Shown here: piece by piece, positions 1-12,161 of the stretch
Layout of the letters: every line of letters begins with the position of its first letter
Numbering within the stretch: position 1 is the first letter of the stretch
Source: Helichrysum umbraculigerum
Lineage: Eukaryota > Streptophyta > Magnoliopsida > Asterales > Asteraceae
Direction: 5' to 3'
Length of the DNA stretch: 64,000 nucleotides
Assembly (NCBI GenBank): GCA_949592205.1
Contig: CATIUR010000003.1
Location: forward strand, 162,553,759-162,617,758
Translations under genes and position numbers: made by a program
The notes under the pieces: generated by a model
Seen by the model: only the letters and a program-made list of their open reading frames with translations
The model's database searches: none
Told to the model about the DNA's origin: nothing

Positions 1-124
1 TTTAATTTGATTTTTTTAATTAAATAATGAGGTATTAATCTGGACCCTTGATTTGCTAGATCTTGTGGCTCAGATTCATTCCCCCATTCTCACCTTAAAC
101 TCTTGTACTCATTTGAACCTTACT
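1..124. repeat. Terminus of an inverted-repeat MITE, cut by the window edge
   Basis: The stretch around 80-124 (a CATTCTCAC motif, then ATTTGAACCTTAC) closely matches the right terminus of the inverted-repeat element at 57675-58397. I read it as the outer end of another member of that family, with the rest lying outside the window. No protein is encoded. The exact inner limit and any target duplication cannot be seen from one end. Confidence 0.4.
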
Positions 125-370
125 CTATAATCTAAATATTAATAAAAGAAAACTTTGCATGGTTTAATTTTGCTTCAAAATTAACTATATTAACCAATGA
201 GAATGTAGTATTTCACATTCAATTAACCAATCAAATGCAAGAACTTACCTAATAAATCTCTTTTCAAATCCCCATATTTTTATATAAATAATAAGATAAG
301 ATAATAATACTAATAATAATTTAATTTTCGTTGGTAAATAAATAAAATATGAAACCTTATCTCTTTGATT

Positions 371-405
<35 letters not shown>

Positions 406-1839
406 CAATATACCGATGGACACATAGCCTTTAAAATTCTAAATTAAATTTACTATGTGATATGTATTTACTACTCCGTATGTGATATATAATGTAAAAT
501 CACATATGTTATTAAAAAAACTATCATCATAATCATATCATTTCATTATAATTTATATGACAACATCGAAATATACATGAGGTCTTTTTTTTAATCTTTG
601 GGTAGAAATTGATCTTTGATCCATATAGATAAAAATTGGTGAAATAGGTCGGTTTTGTTAAGATTTAATGAGTTTCACATAATTTGGCCCAATAAATAAA
701 ATTTAAGGTTAAAGATGAGGTGGGTTCAATGAAGAATAGTAAAAAAAAAAAAATAATGGGATAATCAATAGGAATGCTTCATTTTCTTTAAACCCAATTT
801 CCGCTCGAAACTTTAAAAACAAATATATCATAAATGGGATGACTAAAAATTATAAATATTACATATTCGGAATCAGCGTCTTTTTTCAATTAGAGATCTC
901 ACAAGCTATACTTTCGACAAACTTTAATTTATTTCATTTTTGCCGGTTCTTAAAAAATGTGACTTATATAATCACATGTGATTTATGATAAAATATAACA
1001 TTTGTACACAATTATTCATCAATGGTGGTCGGGTCTTAAAAAATGTGACTTATATAATTAAATGTGATTTATAAAAAAAATATAACATTGGTATACGATT
1101 ATTCATCAATTGTGAGTGTCAATCACAATATATTTAACATGTTTATAATTTGATTGTAAATATAATCACATATGAGTGTTAAATCACATGTGATTTACCC
1201 TTACAAATTTCAAATACCCATTAGAAAATGAAAAAATAAATTCGTGGGAAGTATGTCATTTAAGATCTTTATTTAAAGATAAAAAAAGATACTGATTTCA
1301 ATGGTGTGATTTTTATTATTTATGAATATACGGTTTGTGAGATATTCTGATTTAGAAAAAAAAAATGTGCAAATAGGTAATTGAAATGGATTAATCAATA
1401 TTGGTTCTTCCATTTTCATTTTTTAAGCATTCAACTTTTCTCTAAACATCATTATCTTTTGATAGAAATTAATCTATGGTCCATATAGAAAGAAATTGGT
1501 GGAAAAGGCCAATTTTGTTAGAAGTGAATGAGTTTCACATAATCAAGTCTAATCAATAAAATTTAAACTTAAACATTTAATCATAATCATAACAAGACTT
1601 GAATTTTAATTTGCTTGAGTTACAAAACTTATAATGAAAAATTTAATTTTATTACACATTCAATTGATCAATCAAATGAATTATTTTTTTTAGAAAATTT
1701 AATCAACTAATTATCCTAAAATATATAATTTTGAAAAAGGATCATCTAAAAAATAATTCCCCCATAAACCTTATCTCTATAATTTTATTATATATATTAA
1801 CAATAACAAGCTTATATATTATCAAACAATATAAAAATT
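125..1839. other. AT-rich spacer with local duplications
   Basis: No gene is visible in any frame. It contains an ATA trinucleotide run at about 371-404. An imperfect tandem duplication of roughly 82 bp lies at about 949-1110. A dispersed direct repeat of about 115 bp has copies at about 598-712 and 1457-1571, both containing TCCATATAGA and GAGTTTCACATAAT. These look like decayed noncoding transposon sequence rather than host genes. Confidence 0.5.
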
Positions 1840-2046
1840 AGGGTTAAAGCTACAGATCCGCAATTAATGTTTACTTTTGTACCGAGTTAGTAATTAACCG
1901 GTTTTATAACTAAAGTAGGTATCGAAATTTTAAATTTTGTGTCGAGTTAAGTATTACATGGCAAATTACCGTAATGCCAAAATCGATTCATTACCTAACA
2001 CGGTGCAAAAGTGAAAGTTCATTGTCAATATGCAGCTTTAACCCTA
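1840..2046. mobile_element. Candidate small MITE with TAGGGTTAAAGCT ends
   Basis: The left end reads TAGGGTTAAAGCTAC and the right end reads TGCAGCTTTAACCCTA, so the termini are inverted. The complementarity extends imperfectly inward for about 60 bp (ACTTTTGTACCGAGTTAG versus the complement of CTAACACGGTGCAAAAGT). The element is about 205 bp and noncoding. A target duplication could not be fixed, so the superfamily is left open. Confidence 0.5.
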
Positions 2047-2182
2047 AACATTAATTAATTATTATTTGTTACACATCAGTCGAAACATGCAAGTGAGTAC
2101 GTGTTCATAAGTTAATTTAATATATTAAATATCTATTAATTAATTATTATTATATTATAACTCTATGAAACAAACGAATTTT

Positions 2183-2184
<2 letters not shown>

Positions 2185-2238
<54 letters not shown>
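2185..2238. repeat. (TA)n microsatellite
   Basis: An uninterrupted TA dinucleotide run of about 54 bp. Confidence 0.95.
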
Positions 2239-2242
<4 letters not shown>

Positions 2243-2491
2243 AAATTCAAAAAAAATGGTAAAAAATGGAGAATGGAGAAACCAATAGAATTGCTCCATT
2301 TCTTTACAAAAGCCATTGATCAAGGATTTAAAACTCTATATTGATCAAGGAAAAACTACGTTTAGTACAATCAAAACTGGAATACGTATTTATTTTTACA
2401 TTGAATTGTATTTACACAGAGTCAACTAACGATTACATATTAATGGTGACAAATGTTGCCTATATTTGAATAAATAATTATTCTTACACAG

Positions 2492-2521
2492 CCCGTGTTA
2501 ATACACGGGTTTAAAACCTAG
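2492..2521 (+). mobile_element. 3' terminus of a non-autonomous Helitron
   Basis: A hairpin (CCCGTG, loop TTAATA, CACGGG) is followed by TTTAAAACCTAG and then T. A GC-rich hairpin about 12 bp before a terminal CTAG, abutting a host T, is the defining 3' signature of plant Helitrons. The matching 5' end was not found with confidence; a TCTATATTGATC at 2336 is preceded by C rather than A and was not accepted. Confidence 0.65.
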
Positions 2522-2721
2522 TAAATATAATATATGAATAACCTTATGATGTCATCAAATTTACAATTAGCCAATAGAATTGTTTGATTTTTTCAAATTG
2601 ACTAAAAATAAGGAAAAGATGACATCATAAATCATTATTTTAAAATATACTAAAATAAAGCAATTGTATCATCACTATAATTTTAACAAATATATAATAA
2701 GTATTTAATTTATATTCCATA

Positions 2722-2921
2722 TCTATATCATTTAATATTAGAGTCTCCTAACTAATATATGCTTTCATCACGAATGTATCATTATTTACTTACAAACTCA
2801 AATACAAATTCAACGCCCCGTATGATTACACATATGCTTTCATCACGAATGTATCATTATTTACTTACAAACTCAAATACAAATTCAACGCCCCGTATGA
2901 TTACACGGGTTTAAAATATAG
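2722..2921 (+). mobile_element. Candidate 200-bp mini-Helitron with a duplicated tail
   Basis: It starts TCTATATCATTTAATATTAG after a host A, like plant Helitron 5' ends. It ends with a hairpin (CCCGT...ACACGGG) followed by TTTAAAATATAG and a host T. A 75-bp segment carrying most of the body and the first half of the tail hairpin is tandemly repeated (about 2758-2832 and 2833-2907), and only the second copy has the full hairpin. The terminal ATAG departs from the usual CTAG/CTRR, so the call is tentative. Confidence 0.45.
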
Positions 2922-3040
2922 TAAATTAAGATAGTAAACTTAATACGGAGTACTACACGATATTCATTAGTTTAGCAATCATCGTTTATTTTAGGGACAT
3001 GATAAATGACATCTTTAGGACTGTGAATATGAAAAATATA

Positions 3041-3622
3041 GGGCAAATAGCTCAAAAAGGTAATGTAAGATTCAAATTTCCCAATAAAGGAAATATCACT
3101 TTTCCTATCGCTCAAAACGGAACCTTAGTTTTAATTTTTGCCCAAAAAGAATTATTTTGTCAAAAAGTTTAACTAAGGGGAATATCAGCGGATCAATTTT
3201 TTATTTTTTAAAAATTAAGGTCGGTTAAAGGTGATGTGCATCATTTATAAACATTTTATACAACCAAATAAAGTTTGAAACATTTGGGGATCATGAGCAA
3301 GCCACCTAGGGTTCCAAAATTGAAGTGACAAATACGTATCCAAAAGATGACGATTCGTGGAATTAAATGTTTCTTGTGTGTTGACGATGCAACGATGTCA
3401 ACCTCTTAAACTTACAATAACTCATGCAGATCGTTTCAAGAGTCAATTTTGAAAAAATAAAAATTCGAGCGGCTGATATTTCCCTTAATTTAAGTTTTTT
3501 GACACAATAATCCTTTTTCGGTACAAATTAAAACTAAGGGTCCTTTTTGGGCGATGGAAAAAGTGATATTCCCTTTATTGGAAAATTTTGAATCTTACAT
3601 TACCTTTTTGGGCTTTTTGCCC
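3041..3622. mobile_element. MULE-type MITE with long TIRs and a 9-bp TSD
   Basis: The outer ends are GGGCAAATAGCTC and its near complement GGGCTTTTTGCCC. Inverted repeats of roughly 150-180 bp run inward, both arms containing AATGTAAGATTCAAA and TTAGTTTTAATTT. The element is flanked by the same 9 bases, AAAAATATA, at 3032-3040 and 3623-3631. A 9-bp target duplication with long TIRs is characteristic of Mutator-like elements. It has no transposase frame, so it is non-autonomous. Confidence 0.8.
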
Positions 3623-3657
3623 AAAAATATAATGCATTTATTAAAAAGTTTATTTTA

Positions 3658-3852
3658 CTCTCTCCGTTCCATTACAAGTGTCCGCGTTATTAATTTGGGT
3701 TGTCCAAATAAGTGTCCAGTTGCATATTTCAACCAATCAAAAGAAACTTTAGTGGGTAGATATGTTATTTGATTGGTGAAAAGTGTTGTTAGTGGAGAAT
3801 TCTAAAACTGTGTGCAAAGTCAAAGTGGACACTTTGGATGGGACGGAGGGAG
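3658..3852. mobile_element. Stowaway-type MITE
   Basis: Termini CTCTCTCCGTTCC and GGGACGGAGGGAG are inverted and flanked by TA dinucleotides (3656-3657, 3853-3854). These are the standard Stowaway (Tc1/mariner-derived) ends. It is about 195 bp and noncoding. Related copies lie at 3980-4175 and 56826-57022. Confidence 0.85.
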
Positions 3853-3979
3853 TATTATCTAAGATTTTAATTAATACATCATAAATAAAAGGAAAGTATC
3901 ATTGAATTAAATACAAATCGTAGTTGCATTAATGATAATTTTAAATGAATAAGGAAACTTTATGTTTAATAAAAAAATA

Positions 3980-4175
3980 CTCCCTCCATCACACCCTAAG
4001 TTTCCACCTTACTATTTTAGGTTGTCCCAAATAAGTGTCCACTTCCGTGTTTCAACCAATCGAAAAAGATTTTAGTAGGTAAATATGTAATTTGATTGGT
4101 GAAAAGTGTAGTTAATGGAGAATCCTAAAACTGTGTGCAAAGTCAAAGTGGACACTTTGACTGGGACGGATGAAA
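3980..4175. mobile_element. Stowaway-type MITE, second copy
   Basis: It starts CTCCCTCCATCACACCC and ends GGGACGGATGAAA, flanked by TA. The interior is clearly related to the copy at 3658-3852, including AAATAAGTGTCCA, a TTTGATTGGTGAAAAGTGT motif and CCTAAAACTGTGTGCAAAG. The right TIR has drifted more than in its neighbour. Confidence 0.8.
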
Positions 4176-4230
4176 TATTACAATTCTCTTATCGACAGTC
4201 TTAAAGGATGTAATTATTAATTCCCTTTAT

Positions 4231-4261
4231 TTTTATCTTATATATATATATATATATATAT
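4231..4261. repeat. (TA)n microsatellite
   Basis: A short TA run of about 30 bp. Confidence 0.85.
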
Positions 4262-4450
4262 CATGATAATAAGATTTCATTTTGTGTATTGACACGAGGT
4301 GTTAATCGTTTAATTAAATAAAAGTGCTTAATTGAATATAATTTTAATTGATAATATTATAACCGCGCTTCTTCTTATATTATATTTGAGATTTAATAAA
4401 TGCAAACAATTACTACATTGCACTAAACATGTATACCGAGAATCAATTTA

Positions 4451-4639
4451 TTAAGAGAATATGTGACTGGAACTTTTGCTACTAAGTGGTAGCTTCTCCA
4501 TATTTTCCTTAACACGCTTGTCACCCTGTTCAATCTTGTCGAGCTTACCAATCAACTTGCTTAGTACTTCGGATCTGGTGACCCGGGAGAAGTTTCTTGA
4601 GAAGAGTCCAGCTGCTTTCTTCATTATTTTAAAAATCAA
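4451..4639 (-). other. Small open frame repeated in array units, function unknown
   Basis: A 62-codon frame on the minus strand, Lys-rich, with LFSRNFSRVTRSEVLSKLIG followed by KLDKIEQGDKRVKENMEKL in its middle. The corresponding frame stays open for 58 codons in unit 4 (38348-38524) but is broken by an early TGA in unit 3 (about 23930-24090). I do not recognise the product. It could be a captured gene fragment; nothing shows that it is expressed. Confidence 0.25.
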
Positions 4640-4730
4640 TTGGTATGTAAAATGGAATAAAAGTGACAGAGAGTATGAAGTACGGAATGAAAGTGATAGA
4701 GAGTACGATGTATATAACTGTATATATATA
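4452..4730. repeat. Tandem-array repeat, unit 1 (3' end only)
   Basis: This is the end of a repeat unit whose full copy lies at 35915-38630. It covers the segment from AAGAGAATATGTGAC to GTATATAAC plus a short TA tract, and the next unit follows directly at GACTGAGTGCTCCC (4731). Matching segments are at about 23925-24188 and 38351-38630. The left border at about 4452 is where similarity to the other units stops. Confidence 0.75.
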
Positions 4731-4982
4731 GACTGAGTGCTCCCTATAATGAGTGCTCCTACAATACAAAAAGGGGACCCACCTTTCCTTTATATTTTTA
4801 TTATTATCATTTTTTTTTGTTAGTAAAAATATGATTTTTTTTGAACACCTTTTGGATTGGATAGTTTGTTATCACATGAGTATACACATTTTGGTTCCTC
4901 GAGCTTTGATTTGATTCAACATATAAATGAGGGGTAACTGATTACATGATGAAATCACACTTTTTATCAAGAAAATAGTTAA

Positions 4983-5045
<63 letters not shown>

Positions 5046-6098
5046 ATGGTCAATCATAATATTTTTACCATTATCATATATTTTTTTGGTTAGTAAAAAT
5101 ATGATTTTTTTGGACACCTTTTTGGTTAGATGGTTTGTTATCACATGACTATATACATTTTGGTTCCATGAGCTTTTATTTGATTCAACATAAAAATGAG
5201 AGGTAATTGATTACACTATGAAACCAAAGTTTTTATCAAGAAAATAGAAAGTGATCAATAAAATAGGATCAACTATGACACATCAATTGAGTATAAGTTT
5301 ACATGTACAATCTCTAAGAAGATACTATTAATATAATATTCTTTATTATAATTTAGTTAAAACAGTTATTGTAATTTAATGATTTTTGTAAAGTTTGATT
5401 AAACTAGTTTAACAAAGTTGTACTATATATGACTCTGTTATTACATCATCCATTCTAACAATTTATTGGAAAATCAATAATATCAAATATTGCCTAAACA
5501 ATAAAATTAGCATGTACTGCACAAGTACTAATATGTATAAACATGATGAATCTTGAACATTTATCTGCTTTGACAGTATTCAAACTGAATATGATGAGTG
5601 CTGGTATTTTAGTATTTCCACCACTTACTATAAGTTAAAATTTTCTTCAAAACGTAAAAATTAAGTTTTTGATTCATGTCAAGTTGTATAAGATCGTCAT
5701 TGATGCCATTTGCCGAGTTCGAGTTTCAATATCAATGTCATGTATAGATATTAAAAGAGTTCGATCGTTAATGCATATGGTATTCCAATGGAAAATGACT
5801 TCTCTTTCGTACGAATGTAATCTTACTTGATCTTTCAGTTCAAGATCCTTTTTGATGCAATACCTAGAAGTGTATAAGACAAAGAAAAGAGATGATCTTA
5901 CTTGAGCATTAATCTCTTGAGTTGACCATTGGTTTAGTGTACTTGAAATTGCCTTCTTGTATCTATGGTTGATTTGATGCTATGATGAGAAAAAAACAAA
6001 AACAATTTTTTAAATATATGCATAAAAAACAAACAAGATTTTAATGTGGCAAACAAAACGCTAAAGATTAGTTTATAATGAAATGTAGACAACTCATA
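4731..6098. repeat. Tandem-array repeat, unit 2 (first part)
   Basis: It starts at GACTGAGTGCTCCC and matches 35915-37230 along its length. The LTR element at 6099-20274 interrupts it, and it resumes at 20275. It contains an internal imperfect duplication of about 270 bp (about 4790-5040 and 5065-5260), both parts with GGTTTGTTATCACATGA-like and TTTTATCAAGAAAATAG motifs, separated by a TA tract at 4986-5041. No gene is seen. Confidence 0.8.
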
Positions 6099-8108
6099 TA
6101 TAACACCCCTCGTTTTACAACCATTTTAATACAATATATCGGAAGCGTATGTCCAAGTTTCAACATTTATGAGTTACATCATTTCAAATACTTATGAAAT
6201 TAAACTAATTTAAAACATCTTTCGCAACATAGGTGTTATTTCAAAACTGAAAGATAACAATGATTTATACAAATCAATATCAGAGTAACTCCTAATCATC
6301 AAACATTCCTTCCAGTCCAACTTCTTGCCCACCCGATAAAATCTATAACCTGCAAGAAGTATTAATGTGGGGGATTAGCATAACGCTAAGTGAGGGAATA
6401 ATTAATCAACAGTTCAACTCAGTATAACAACTCTGTTTACCAACAAGCATCGTAAACACACAATACCTAGTACAACAATTCAACTTCTTAACTATTCAAC
6501 TGGTCAACAGTTCAACAATATCACAACTAAATAATGAAGATCGGTGGCTTTTGGGATATCATAATACCCGGGGATTCCCAAGAACACTTATCCAACCATA
6601 TCCGTATGGCCATAACGGACGAGACCGATAGCTAATTGTTATCATCAACCAACACAAGAGATGTGTTAAATCTTGAATGACAATTAGCCCAACCAACCAG
6701 ATCAACCCGTTGACCTCATTAGCAACTGATGCCCGAAGGCCAATAATAACAACAAACAACAGTAGGTCAACTTTCCTCAGTGATCACATATTTATCAAGT
6801 CATCAGACCAAGCAACATATTAACAGTATTATTACTAACTACAGTAATCATCATGGCAACTAAAACAGTAATAATACATTACTCGTTGTAACCAAACTCG
6901 TTACAACAAAATTAGACTGAGGATTAAAGATCCACTCACCGACTACCTCAGCCATCCACTCAGTAGTCTAATATCACTGAGCCTTCTCCACATCTGAGGA
7001 TACAACAGAACAACACAAGTTAATCACTTGACAATTGTCTCAATAATGATATAATATCATACAATTGTACTTACATCAAACAACTTACCACTAACTTGTA
7101 TTAATTCAACATTCATCATTTCAAGATTATGAACAATCTCTTTAATCATCAAAATCATAATCACTTATCAAATTTTGATCATCCAAATCATCATGAACAC
7201 TTAATCCATTTTCACCTTTTAGCTTGAATAATATCAATTATCATCACTAATCAACCATACTATAATCATTAACAACACTTATCAATTTATACTCTAATAA
7301 CACAAGCTTAAAAGCTTTGATTATAGCATAATCAACTAAACCCACCACTTTTATCATGATCATAATTCAATTCTACAACTTCTAACATAGGGTTTCAACT
7401 ATAATCATGAAACTAACATCAACTAACAATTCTAACATAGTTATAAGTCTCAATTTCATCTCAATCATCATAAGTTCATCATATGCCACAAGAACACAAA
7501 TCAATTTCACAAGCCCTAGCTTAATTAATGTTAATCATCATCATTAATAAGCTTAAACAACATTAATTTAACAATTTCAAGCTTCAATTTCGGATTTTAA
7601 CCCATCAATTAGCTAAAACCCCAAAACCCCCAATTTCTAGATTAAATAAAGGAAGAACACATAATCATACCTTGTTTATGATGATTAGGGAAGCTTGAAT
7701 TCGTGTTTAGCAACTTCAATTTGATGTTTCCATATGATTTCTTGAATCAATTTAGGGTTTCATGTGTTATGTATGTATATATGATACGTACGGATGTATG
7801 TATATAGAGATATGATGAAAATAATAAACCGACTCAAATATGAGTCTATTACACAATTTGTTAATTTTCATTCCCCGTACTTTTCATGTCTGAAACTTAA
7901 AAACCATTTGCGGAGAAACATTATTTTATTTTACCGTCAACTGAGTTAATTTAAAATAATCAATAATTTATTAGTCACAATAAATTATTCGACTCTTTTC
8001 TCCTCTTATTTTAAATTAACACAACACACTTATTTTCTGACACATTAAATAATAGTTCACTATCAGAAAATGTTAAAATATTACTAGACTCGAAGACTGG
8101 ATGTTACA
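6099..8108 (-). repeat. LTR 1 (3' LTR, 2010 bp)
   Basis: Bounded by the TCATA target duplication on the left and a polypurine tract on the right. It differs from LTR 2 and LTR 3 near its left side: GCGTATGTCC rather than GCGTATTTCC, ATTAAAGATCC rather than ATTAAGGATCC, and no 20-bp duplication of CAACTTCTCAACTATT. Confidence 0.88.
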
Positions 8109-11100
8109 AATCTCTCCCCCTTAAAGAGATTTCGTCCTCGAAATCTAATCATACTTAATCACTCTAGTGAAATAGAATCACACATAACATTTCACTAATA
8201 CTATATATATCTCATACACCTCTAACCACATACTTATTTATTACTATATGCACACAAGATGTGGTTATAATTCAATTTACTTATGCATATCATCATTATG
8301 CATATTTTTTATCACTTAAACACAAAATGTGCATACATCTTATCAACTTACACACCACCAGTGTGTATTTCAACTGAATTCACCGAAACACATAAGTTGT
8401 GTTTTGTACTCTACTTAGATTGTTAACGCAAGATGCAATATTCATCAAAAATATAGCATCTTCAACTATTTAACCACAAATACACACATCAAACGTTACT
8501 CCCGTGAGCAACTTATAAATACAGGTACACGTTTTTAATTCTTTCCCCCTGCACAAATACTGTGCATATATCCTGTCTCTAATAAATTAATCAACCACTT
8601 ACATGATCATTCACACTTAGTCATGTCAATTATTTAAACATATTAATCCAATTTCATCTTTATCGCAACAACAACAATAACAAGTGGTACTAAATACCAC
8701 AACATGTATCTTATCAATAAATGTTTAACTTAATTCATCACTAGCAATTTAGCTAATAACCATGTATTTCTTCAGCTAACAATTTGCTAGAATTTTCACT
8801 TTTGCAACTATTTAATTACCACTTTACAACTTGTAATTATAAACACAACCTGATTATATGAAACTCTGTACTCGACAGTAATCTACAATCATATAATCTC
8901 ATATACATAACAGTAAGCAACATGTAGAGATCAAATATTATGGTTACAACCTATTTCACATAATCAACTAGCATCCTATCACACCAACCTGGATGCTAAA
9001 TCAACACCTGTTAATACCATGCATCATCAGCATAGGTATTTCAACAACACAAGGTGCCGTGGGTCATCTATTCAACAATATCAACACAATATAATTCATA
9101 GTCAACTGACCTCAACTTTGCTTAAATCACCTTTTAATTACTACTAGTTGCAATTCATCACACATACACATCTATTGTACAATAGATACCACATTAACAA
9201 CAATTTTGTGGTTTACTACTCTTTCATTTTAGTCAATTTTTGACTATTTCTCAACTACAGGTCAACATATCTTACCTGTTATTTAAAACCACTTAACTTC
9301 ATCTGGTACTTAGTAACCTCAACAACTCCATGTGAAATGGCATAATACAAATACGTTGGCCAGACGTCGTCATATTATGTCAAGTACATTTCATTTTCAG
9401 GTCACTTCATATCATCAATCTCCAAAATGATTAATCTTTACTCTCACATGTCTCACAGATGTGATATCCAAATTTACATACATATACTACACCTTAACAA
9501 CAGGCATACAACCAAGTATTAACTTGCTACTATTTTCCATTTATCACTTTGAATGAACAACTAATCATATAATCAGGTAGATATAACTCTTTTCACTATT
9601 TCATTAGTACTGATGTAATATCCAACACAATTACATCAATCAACACTTTTATTACCTGATTCAATATCAATTACTAGTTAAGTCTCTTTAACATGGATGT
9701 AATATCCAACAATTACATCCATCAACATCATTTAACACTTATAGTATATTTAGTACCAAACCCTTCATCAAAACTATGTGTACTATTCAACACATATTCA
9801 TTACTCTAGACACCTTTAATTAAATTACAATTGATCATCTCATGTATAATTAATTCACATATATGATCCACATAATTCCATACTCAATATTTACTAACCC
9901 TGGTTAGCAACAATCAACAATACCATTTACTGGTATAATTTGCAGTTAAATAAACCGTCTGAGAACAACTTATACACAATAACATATGTGGACCTTTTAA
10001 AACAAGTTCTAACATTGCACATACACACAGGAATGATCCTTGGGTTCAAAGAAACAAAAGCCCAATACAAAACGTAAGCCAAAAGTCCGAAATAAGGTCC
10101 GAAAAACAGTAAAATGCCATTTTCGGGCCCCAAACGACCCCGAAGTGCCCAAAACTGCCAGGGCTCATGGCAAAGCGAAGAGCTTTGACCGTTGGACCGT
10201 TTTTTAGTGGATATGTAAATTTCGTCTTAATCTGACACCGAAATTTACTAGCGGAAATTTCTACGTCGAACGTCGAAAAACTTATTTTTTTTTTTTTTTT
10301 TTTACAGAAACAAGCCCCAAGCCGCCGGTTTATAGGGTGAAGCCGCCGGGTTCTAACCCCAAACCGCCGGGTCACAACATCCAGCCGCCGGGTAAATTAA
10401 ATTTTGACCAAACAGAAACATTTTGCCGTATTTGGGCTGGAGGAGCAGCCGGGTTTAAGTACTACCAGCCGGGTCACTACTCTACCCGCCGGGTTCCTTT
10501 TGGAACCGCCGGGTCCCATGCCTGTACAGCAGACCTCCATTTCCTGCACAACTTAGTGCAATTTTCCAAAATTCAAACGCGCATATCTCACAAACCGTAA
10601 AGAATTAAGGTCTGAAATTTTGCAGGCACCTTCATATAATCAAAATGCAACTTTCCATTTTCACACTTTTTCAGAATTCATGTTTATCGAGAAAACGGAC
10701 GTACGACTCATTTTTGACCATTTTAGCTCATTTTGGTGACACGTCAAATTTCAAATGGCTTGGTTTCTGACTTCCATCCTTTGCCAACATGTTTCTACAT
10801 ATATTTGTGATGTGTAGGCACATTCATCACCCTCATACACTCATTATACATCATTTTAACACTTTGACCCGTTTAGGGGTCCAATTGGACACTTTTACCA
10901 ATTTCAATCATTTTAACTACATTAACACTTTCAACACACCTTGCTACTATGTTTATGACTTAAAGTCATTTAAACATTCATTATACACAAACCACAACTC
11001 TTTTTAACCGTTTTATCACTAAGTGACCCATTTGGGCACTTTAACAACCCATTTGGGTTTCAATCCACATGATCGCTATTCCATCACCCATTTCACATTA

Positions 11101-12161
11101 CTTTGACTATTCTAAGTCAAACCAAACGGTTTTCACCATTGGTATCATATTATGACTTTACAACACCAAGTTCACACACACTTAATCATATTTGCACCAA
11201 TTACAACCAATTTTCAACTTTGACTTTTTACAACCTTGTCAACGCATATTAAGGCTCGTTAACCACTTTGACTTTCTTATTTTACCACTAGAAATACTTA
11301 GATCATAATTCAACCACAATCATGATCAATGTTAAACACATAAGCATCTAGCCACATTTATCACTTTATAACATAGCAATTATCAAGTTCGACACGACTA
11401 CATTCAACTTTGAGTTTTCCAAGTCAACAACACACATTGCAACAACTAGACACTTTCCCTTTTTAAACAACCACATGACTCCAAACCTATTATTTGAGAT
11501 ATACCAACATCTCATTAATTTCACTACTTGGAGTCATATCAACTTTGTTTTCCAAGATTTATTACTACACTTAATCCAATTGCTCCCAAAGTCATTATTT
11601 CACATGAGCAAATAATTCCACATACACACTTCATACAACCGATTTCATATTTGAATTTCATATTGTAGACACAATTAACTCCATACAATACAACTATTAC
11701 ACTTTATTCAACAATGTGTCTACACAATTCATTTCTAGTTCATTCAAAATTACCCATTAATATTCCTATCATCCTATTAACAAGTAATAATCATCAACGA
11801 CTCACAACTGGGGATTCATATCAGTCTGACACTATTTACTTTACTACTACTCATATCATAGCAAAGTAAACAATTCAAGCTTATTTAAATACACCAAGCT
11901 TATCGAAAAGTACCTGATACACTTAAGCCCACGAATATTGAGGAATCACTGAGAATACCCTTGGGTTCCTCATATTCCTCCGTCTCTGCAACCAAAACAA
12001 CAATCTTGCAACTTGTTATAGGTTAATACACATTTCATAACCACTTTCTCATACAACCACTAATCCCACACCCTGGAATGTTTGACTTAACACAACTCTA
12101 GATTTGGGATTGAACACCTTACCATGTTCAATTCACCCAAACCTATGCTCTGATACCAACT
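8109..12161 (-). other. LARD internal region 1, noncoding
   Basis: 4053 bp between LTR 1 and LTR 2. The polypurine tract is at 8109-8122 (AAGGGGGAGAGATT on the minus strand) and the primer-binding site at 12147-12158 (TGGTATCAGAGC on the minus strand). A GC-rich cluster of eight CCGCCGGGT/CAGCCGGGT motifs lies at about 10315-10520. Short frames such as 10046-10375 and 10337-10600 are carried unchanged in the second copy because the DNA is duplicated. They show no family similarity that I recognise. Confidence 0.8.
12147..12158 (-). promoter_or_regulatory. Primer-binding site (initiator Met-tRNA)
   Basis: The minus strand reads TGGTATCAGAGC, complementary to the 3' end of plant initiator Met-tRNA, three bases inside the edge of LTR 2. 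The twin site is at 18230-18241. Confidence 0.85.

Noticed and set aside
2324..2350. 5' end of the Helitron whose tail is at 2492-2521
   Set aside because: TCTATATTGATC is preceded by C, not A, and the resulting 186-bp element has no other support.
6559..6759. 66-codon frame present three times (also 12638 and 18721)
   Set aside because: It lies within the three LTR copies and contains no recognisable motif; LTR duplication explains the repetition.
10046..10600. Frames of 109 and 87 codons as conserved genes because they recur at 16129-16683
   Set aside because: The recurrence is due to duplication of the whole retroelement. The two frames overlap on opposite strands over a GC-rich repeat and show no protein features.
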